DNA of 64,000 bases, taken from assembly GCA_023974075.1 (NCBI GenBank), contig CM043789.1, forward strand, positions 41,492,025 to 41,556,024, given 5' to 3'. A model generated the notes under the pieces. The model saw nothing but the letters and a program-made list of their open reading frames with translations. It searched no databases and was not told where the DNA came from. This stretch comes from Chaenocephalus aceratus (Eukaryota > Chordata > Actinopteri > Perciformes > Channichthyidae). The translations under genes and the position numbers were made by a program. This document shows, piece after piece, positions 57,600 through 64,000 of this stretch; positions within the stretch are counted from its first letter, which is position 1, and the number at the start of each line of letters is the position of its first letter.

Positions 57600-58760
57600 G
57601 AGAGTAAATAGAGAGAGAAAAGGCTCTCCCAAAGTCACTCAGGCCATGCATTCAGATAGGCGTGCCCAGAGGAAGCTGTGCATATCAACGCTGCTTCAAC
57701 CCTTTGAACACTGTGTCATCTCCTCATTCATTTTAGGACTTACCCCCCCCTCTTCCAAATATGTATAATTACAGGCTTTGTAACCGTGGAGACCGTGGAG
57801 CAGGGGAGATGAAAGTCATACTCAGATTTGGCCTGAAAGGCTCTGAACTTTTGATAGTCCCAGTGAGACCCTCAGAATCCAGACCGTGTTTCAGCCTTAT
57901 TCAGCTGCTCTGATACATATTCACTTTTAACTCCGCACTAATTAATAATGGAGGGGGCTCTGATAAATATATTCTCTTTCCAGGCCGTTAATAGGCTTCT
58001 GTTGTGGTAAATGGGACCGGGGTAAAGCTTGTATACCCTCAGAAAGCAGCAGCAGCAGCTTCTTCCTGGTAATTTATGTTTTTCCCAGAATGCCGAGTGT
58101 TAGTTTACCGATGCAGTGTTTCCCTGACCTTTTTCTTGTTAATGTTATAGAAGGCCATTTTAAGGTGCTTAAACTTCAAGGGTGCTGAAAGAACCATGAA
58201 ATTGGATCGGTGAAATTACAACAAAGCGAATAGTTACAATTAATTCTAGATTACTGACATTTTAAACGCGTTGGAAAGAACGAAGCGTTCCCATGCTTGT
58301 CCCCGATAAGTTCACACGCATATACTCAGAGGCACACACACTCAGAAATATGCAATTCAATGAGATTAGATTTGTAATGATATCCTGTGGAATGGCGTTA
58401 ATTTAAAAGGCTGTATTTATGGCAGCCATTACAATCCCCCTAATTGTCCTTCGTAACGCACTGTACTTATTGCCCTCATGACGCATTTCTTCATGGAAAA
58501 TGTGACTTTTTAACCTGTTCAGTGTGTGAAAGTTCACATTATCTTTGAAGCGTTCAACTCTAGTGAATATTTAAATAGCTATTTTATCCACCTGGATCCC
58601 TCACTGGCTTCTCACCTGCAAACACCACCGGTTGTGTTTATGTGCTGCCAACACACTAACCTGCTGTCCGTGGCTTTGGGAAGTCTTTTTTGATAGTAAA
58701 ATGAAGAACACGTCTTCCTTCTCTCTGTCTGTACTCTCATGTTCCGAATAACCCAGCTTC
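57600..58760. other. Upstream intron of epha8, no recognised element
   Basis: No exon resembling the Eph ligand-binding domain and no clear repeat. Confidence 0.5.
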
Positions 58761-58769
58761 CCCACATTT

Positions 58770-59655
58770 CTTTTTGGTGTCTATCTACGCCGGGATCCTG
58801 AGTCGTGGCTGATCCTGTTGCTGCGGTCCTGGATCATAAGTCCTGGATGGATATCCTCGTGGATTCATCTTCTTATTATCCACACGTGCATTTCCTAACA
58901 TTCGGTCTATATGTTGCAAATGTATTATCTCTTCGATTTACACCCGGCATCTATTGCACGTCTGTCCGTCCTGGGAGAGGGATCCCTCCTCTGCTGCTCT
59001 CCCTGAGGTTTCTCCCATGTTCCCCTTAAACTGTGGGTTTTCTCTGGAAGTGTTTCCTTGTACGATGTGAGGGTCAAAGGACAGAGGGTCTAAGGACAGA
59101 GGGTCTAAGGATAGAGGGTCTAAGGACAGAGGGTCTAAGGACAGAGGGTCTAAGGATAGAGGGTCTAAGGACAGAGGGTCTAAGGACAGAGGGTCTAAGG
59201 ATAGAGGGTCTAAGGATAGAGGGTCTAAGGACAGAGGGTCTAAGGACAGAGGGTCTAAGGATAGAGGGTCTAAGGATAGCGGGTCTAAGGACAGAGGGTC
59301 TAAGGACAGAGGGTCTAAGGATAGAGGGTCTAAGGACAGAGGGTCTAAGGACAGAGGGTCTAAGGACAGAGGGTCTAAGGATAGAGGGTCTAAGGATAGA
59401 GGGTCTAAGGACAGAGGGTCTAAGGACAGAGGGTCTAAGGATAGAGTGTCTAAGGACAGAGGGTCTAAGGACAGAGGGTCTAAGGATAGCGGGTCTAAGG
59501 ACAGAGGGTCTAAGGACAGAGGGACTAAGGACAGAGGGTCTAAGGACAGAGGGTCTAAGGACAGAGCGTGTCGTATTGTCATACTGATATTCTGTACACA
59601 CTGTGAAGTCCACTGAGACAAATGTAACATTTGTGATATTGGGCTATAAATAAAC

Positions 59656-59704
<49 letters not shown>
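58770..59704 (+). mobile_element. Fish LINE 3' UTR with internal minisatellite expansion
   Basis: Contains TTGCACGTCTGTCCGTCCTG, GGAGAGGGATCCCTCCTC, CCCTGAGGTTTCTCCCATG, TTTCCTTGTACGATGTGAGG, the expanded array, then ACTGTGAAGTCCACTGAGAC, TGGGCTATAAATAAACATTG and (ATTG)n. The order is that of a very common fish retroelement 3' region. Confidence 0.8.
59074..59572. repeat. 15-bp minisatellite, about 33 copies
   Basis: The unit is AGGACAGAGGGTCTA, with a second form AGGATAGAGGGTCTA. The order of the two forms is roughly two of the first then one or two of the second, repeated. Being 15 bp, it opens frames on both strands (repeats of GLRTE or LSLDP), which are not genes. Confidence 0.97.
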
Positions 59705-59705
<1 letters not shown>

Positions 59706-59709
59706 ATGT

Positions 59710-61000
59710 AAACATACAAATTACTGAAATTCTTAACATTACATTTCCATTTAGCTTTTAAACAAAGCGACTACAATGTGTGCAATAACTCATCAAGATA
59801 CAAATATACTCAAATATCTGCTATTATCAAGCGTAACGCAGTGTAAATGTATTTGAGCGACATTAGGAGATGGAGCCTTTCATTGATTTCTTCCCCGGTG
59901 GTTAACGAGGTAGCATTTAAAACTGTGACAAGTATAACTGAGAATGAACACACACATATCACAGTATGTGTATCACTACACACACACAGGAGGAAGCCGC
60001 ATGTCCTTTTGTTTTACTTTCAGGGCCACCCCACGACTCAGACACTATTTCTATTCTCAGTATTTATCCCAAGGTATGTTCTCTTCCTCTCTCTTCCCTC
60101 CCAGTAAGCCGCTCCATCCCTTGATGTTTTTGTGAAGCCCCTGAGTTGAAAAGCAGGTCACGATAAACATCGGAGCAGCTCGTTCATCAAGGAGAGAGAC
60201 GGCGAGCGCTTTGAAGTCTCTGACAGATTCACCAGGAGCTCCACACACACAGATACACACTCACACACACTCACACACACTCCACTACACATGCAAAGGT
60301 TATGATAATGCAAAACACACACCAACATGCACACGGCGGGTCTGTTGACGCCACAGTAACAACATCAATTTATCAGGTAAAAATGCAAGTGCAGAGCGAA
60401 GACTGCGTGTGAGAAACTCGACACCAACAACGTGGCGTTGAAGGATCCTTTTGGGATTCAAAATATTGTCTATTTTATTCTAATTATGATTTTCATATTC
60501 TTGTAGTATTTTTTGATTTTTAGAGTCCAGGCACCGCCAGAAAGACAGAGCGAAGGACCTTTTGAAATCTCTATAGTTGTTATTATGTGCATGAATACAT
60601 CGGTTTGTCCGGGCCTTTAAAAGCTGGAGTTTTTTGGCACATTTGTTCGGAGTGTTTTTTTTTTAAATATTTTAAGTGTCTCTTTACGGTGATTGCAAAA
60701 CGGCTCGTTAGCACCCCGTAAAAAGTTGCTCAAATTGAGCCCCTTGTTGTAGTTTCACATACAAGTCGGACATTCGGCATATGAAGCATGGGGAGACCCC
60801 CAAAGAAGCCTCTTGGTGGCATATCGTAAACCCAGCAGGAAAGCGGCCATTTTGGATTTCACGTGCACTTTGCACACGCCATATTTGAACAAACGTTGAA
60901 CTTGCAGTACAATGAACTATTAGCCAAATACATTTTTTTTAATTGTGTTTCAGTTATCACATGTTGTTGAAATGACTGACAACTAACATGCACCACTTCA
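59710..61000. other. Non-coding stretch
   Basis: No recognised gene or element. Short CA-rich parts at 59945-59990 and 60240-60285. Confidence 0.5.
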
Positions 61001-61104
61001 GACAGGGGCGGACCTAGCACATTTGGTGCCCTAGGCGAGCTTCACCACTGCGCCCCCCCCCCAAAAAAATCAAAACATCTTAACAGTTATACAGTAAAGT
61101 AAGG

Positions 61105-61592
61105 CAAGGCAAGGCAAGGCAAGTTTATTTATATAGCACCTTTCAACACAAGGCAATTCAAAGTGCTTTACAAAAAACGAAAGACATTAAGAAAATGGCA
61201 TTTAAAATCAATCATTAAAAAGAAAAGCTAATAAAAGAAACATTAAAAGATAAAGGTTACAGTGCAGTTTAAGATGTGAATCAATTAAAAGCAGCGGCAA
61301 AAAGAAAAGTCTTCAGCCTGGATTTAAAAGTAGTCAGAGTTGCAGCGGACCTGCAGGTTTCTGGGAGTTTGTTCCAGATATTTGGAGCATAATAACTGGA
61401 CGCTGCTTCTCCATGTTTAGTTCTGACTCTGGGGACAGAAAGCTGACCAGTCCCTGAAGACCTGAGAGATCTGGATGGTTCATAATTTAGCAGGAGGTCA
61501 GACATGTATTTTGGGCCTAAACCATTCAGTGCTTTATAAACCAGCAGCAGTATTTTGAAATCTATTCTTTGACACACAGGAAGGCAAGGCAA
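61105..61592 (-). pseudogene. LINE ORF2 C-terminus and 3' UTR, copy 1 (nested in the hAT)
   Basis: Frame 61592-61281 on the minus strand contains RIDFKILLLVYKALNGLGPK, then NIWNKLPETCRSAATLTTFK and SRLKTFLF, the end of an L2-type reverse-transcriptase ORF, intact to its stop. The 3' end is a tail of AAATAAACTTGCCTTGCCTT type at 61105-61130. Confidence 0.88.
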
Positions 61593-62284
61593 GGCAAGGC
61601 AAGTTTATTTATATAGCACCTTTCAGCACCAGGCAATTCAAGGTGCTTTACAAAAATGAAAGACATTCAGATAAAGGCATTTAAAAACAGTAAAAGATAA
61701 TAAAAGAAACATTAAAAGAAAAACAAAAAATGAAAGACATTAAGAAAAAATACATGGATAAAAGTTACAGTGCAGTCTAAGATATGAATAGTTCAATTAA
61801 AAGCAGCGACAAAAAGAAAAGTCTTCAGCCTGGATTTAAAAGTAGTCAGAGTTGCAGCGAACCTGCAGGTTTCTGGGAGTTTGTTCCAGATATTTGGATC
61901 ATAATAACTGAACGCTGCTTTACTATGTTTAGTTCTGACTCTGGGGACAGAAAGCTGACCAGTCCCTGACAACTTGAGAGTTCTGGATGGTTCATAAGTT
62001 TAGCAGGAGGTCAGAAATGTAATTTGCATAGCTATGGTAACTTATTTTGTTGGAAGCCAGCGTAAAGACTTCAGAACAGGAGTGATGTGATCCACTTTCT
62101 TAGTGTTAGTGAGGACTCGAGCAGCGGCGTTCTGAATTAGCTGCAGCTTTCTAATAGATTTTTTAGTGAGACCTGCAAAGACACCATTACAGTAGTCCAG
62201 TCTACTGAAGATAAAAGCATGGACAAGTTTTTCCAAATCCTGCTGTGACAGTACTGCACCTTTATTTATTAAAAGCAAGAACAA
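61581..62284 (-). pseudogene. LINE ORF2 fragment and 3' UTR, copy 2 (nested in the hAT)
   Basis: Frame 62284-62042 on the minus strand contains HAFIFSRLDYCNGVFAGLTK, then LQLIQNAAARVLTNTKKVDH and LKSLRWLP, the thumb region of the same LINE type. Between 62040 and 61785 the ORF is broken (a deletion joins it to the part matching copy 1). It ends with the same GGCAAGGCAAG tail. Confidence 0.85.
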
Positions 62285-63134
62285 GAGCTAAGAATAAATG
62301 TAAAGTGCACACTAAAGAATTAAAACAAACAACTTAGCTAACAAACAATAATAATAACAACAACAATAACAAACAATAAAAGAATGTGCAAATTTGCTTT
62401 CAAAGAAAATTAAGAAGAAATGTAAAATATGTTACACATATCAAATAATCAAAATATAATATGCTAAATAAACAAACAAATAATACAAAACCTTTCACCT
62501 TGGCACGTTTCTCTTCTTCTTCTTTTCTTCTGTTTTTATACTGCGCCCCGGATGGCTTTTGCCTCTTCATAGTTCTCTAACGTTAGTCTTTCTTTCCTCA
62601 ACGCTTAATTTTATAAACACTTGACCGATACCCATCAATGCACAGCGCTCAAGCATGTTCTGACTGTGAACACCTAAAGCCGAGGCTCTTAGACCGACCG
62701 ACCGTTTTAGATTTTTGGCTCATTTCCCCTTATGTTAGAATATTGTTTTTGTATGTAAGAATAATGGTGTTTTTGTTTTTTTTTGGGTCCAATTTTTGGC
62801 GCCCCCCTCTGGGAGGCGCTCTAGGCAACCACCTATATCGCCTGTAGGAAGCTCCGCCCCTGACTTCAGAGGTAAACTCCTGGTTCAAAGAAAAAGTTAA
62901 ACAGCAACAATACAGAAAAAACAATTGAATGACCATCGAGCAAAAACAGTTTTTGGATGGTCTTTCGAGAAGAGAACTTTGAAACACTATCTGTTATACT
63001 TTAAAGCATGGATGTCAAGAATACTGAAGGGATAAAGAAACAGAAGGAGACGGGAAAATAGACTTCTGTTTTCCGTCACACTCCTCTCAGTAAACAGTTT
63101 ACCGAATCTCTAAGTTGGTAGACGTGTGTGTCTT

Positions 63135-63137
<3 letters not shown>

Positions 63138-63201
<64 letters not shown>
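63138..63201. repeat. (GT)n microsatellite
   Basis: About 31 GT units. Confidence 0.96.
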
Positions 63202-63203
<2 letters not shown>

Positions 63204-63596
63204 TGTGTCAGTACCTGTCAATGTAGTACACTCGCCTCAGGAGAATTTGCATTACAACGAATCTTAATAGCCGTGTGCGGCATTGTGTGCTGACCTTGAT
63301 TTATTCCCTGTATAAGTGGGTAAATAAATACATTGGAAAAACGGGGAACTGGAGAAAGCACATCATCGTCCCACGCGTGAGGAGACTCAGGGTTGAGTAA
63401 AGGACGGGGGGAGGGAGAGAGCCTTAAGTGCAACCGGTTGGCTGGTGAAAGCTTTCATTTGGTGAGTTTCTACATAATTGTGGTTGAAAGATCAATAAAA
63501 TACCATAAAAGACGGTGGAGACGGATTCAATGATGGATAATTGAAAATAACGATGCAGAACCACTAAATACAGTCTTACTAAGAACAAATTAGGGT

Positions 63597-64000
63597 TACG
63601 GAGCGTCCACACTACAGCTTCAAAAAAAGCTTGGAGCTGGGCGTGTCTGGAGCTTGGGGATTTTATTCAAGCAACAGGACCAACAACCAATCAGATGAAT
63701 CTCCCGCCCCCGACATACAAAGCAAAAACCCCCGGGGATTTTATGGGAGCAATATATATATATATATATATATAAACTCCCCAACAGGCGAAAACCTACC
63801 AGTTTCCCCCACTGTCTCTGCCTCCTCCCTCCATGCCTGGTTCCTCCGGTTTGTATCCCGGTAGGTGAAGAGGGTCTGGTCATACAAAACCGGGTGATTT
63901 GCTACGGCGATAATTAGTTTCTCCTCCAACTTTTTTTGAAATATAGAAATGAACGGCGGGATATCTCTCCCAGCTTAGACGCGGTTTGATTGGCTACGGC
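63597..64000. mobile_element. PIF/Harbinger-like element, right end outside window
   Basis: Starts TTACGGAGCGTCCACACTAC, related to the end at 44642. It shares CAACAACCAATCA and ATGAATCTCCCGCCCC with that MITE, but is larger and holds a MADF-domain exon. A (TA)n tract lies at 63751-63774. Confidence 0.82.
63790..63929 (-). pseudogene. MADF-domain exon of a PIF/Harbinger accessory protein (partial)
   Basis: From ATG at 63929-63927 the minus strand reads MEEKLIIAVANHPVLYDQTL, then FTYRDTNRRNQAWREEAETV. This is the start of a MADF (Myb/SANT-like) DNA-binding domain, with the conserved L-I-x-x-V-x-x-H-P-x-L-Y-D and the later aromatic A-W. The frame stays open through GETGRF and then runs into the (TA)n tract, so the exon probably ends at about 63790-63800 or is truncated. 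Whether an intact transposase lies to the right is not known. Confidence 0.75.

Larger units (their letters stand above)
61003..62862. mobile_element. hAT element with 8-bp target duplication, containing two LINE ends
   Basis: Ends CAGGGGCGGACCTAGCAC and GAAGCTCCGCCCCTG. Target duplication ACTTCAGA at 60995-61002 and 62863-62870. Inner sequences GGTGCCCTAGGCGAGC and GCGCCCCCCTCTGGG are the element's own. No transposase is seen; two tandem LINE 3' ends fill the middle. Confidence 0.93.

Noticed and set aside
58938..59657. Open frames of 179-239 codons with LSLDP, SVLRP or GLRTE repeats on both strands
   Set aside because: Product of a 15-bp minisatellite; open on both strands for arithmetic reasons.
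57600..64000. Missing epha8 exons 1-3 inside the window
   Set aside because: No minus-strand frame with the ephrin-binding domain pattern or a signal peptide followed by a donor in correct phase was found.

Overview
The window looks like a piece of a teleost fish nuclear genome. It is AT-rich and intron-rich, with many long (CA)n/(GT)n microsatellites, nested hAT and PIF/Harbinger-like miniature transposons, 3'-truncated L2/CR1-like LINE ends with (TTGA)n or ATTT-type tails, a tRNA-derived SINE, and several expanded minisatellites. No prokaryotic or viral gene was found. The exact species cannot be read from the sequence.

Only one protein-coding gene is well supported: an Eph receptor tyrosine kinase on the minus strand, identified as epha8. 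Fourteen consecutive coding exons can be placed to the base, from the cysteine-rich/EGF-like exon (57584) to the stop codon (22888). They encode about 741 residues: Cys-rich module, two fibronectin III domains, transmembrane helix, juxtamembrane tyrosines, complete kinase domain, SAM domain and a C-terminal VHV. Exon phases all join without a frame break. The exons for the signal peptide and ephrin-binding domain are not in the window and should lie beyond the right edge.

Layout: 1-22.9 kb is repeat-rich DNA downstream of epha8. It holds a long inverted repeat (1-1141 against 6978-7687), MITEs with traceable target sites, LINE 3' ends, a degenerate repeat array carrying X-box-like palindromes (13.07-13.94 kb) and a 41-bp minisatellite (20.6 kb). 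From 22.9 to 57.6 kb is epha8. Its introns have been inflated by three very large minisatellites (about 1.9 kb of a 37-mer in intron 12, 1.4 kb of a 16-mer in intron 8, 2.85 kb of another 37-mer in intron 7), four hAT elements with perfect 8-bp target duplications, and LINE fragments. From 57.6 to 64 kb is the next intron or upstream part of epha8. It holds a LINE 3' UTR whose internal 15-bp motif has expanded about 33-fold, a hAT element of 1.86 kb containing two LINE 3' ends, and a Harbinger-like element with a MADF-domain exon.

The most interesting signal is how dinucleotide repeats sit on epha8 splice sites around the transmembrane and juxtamembrane exons. The exon 7 donor lies inside a (GT)n tract. 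The exon 9 acceptor has (TG)n in place of a pyrimidine tract and follows a GC donor. The exon 10 donor is followed within about 12 nt by (CA)n. Together with a glycine-rich insertion in the first FN3 domain and purine-rich or G-run-rich repeat arrays in the transcribed introns, this suggests a receptor gene whose splicing may be length-polymorphic.
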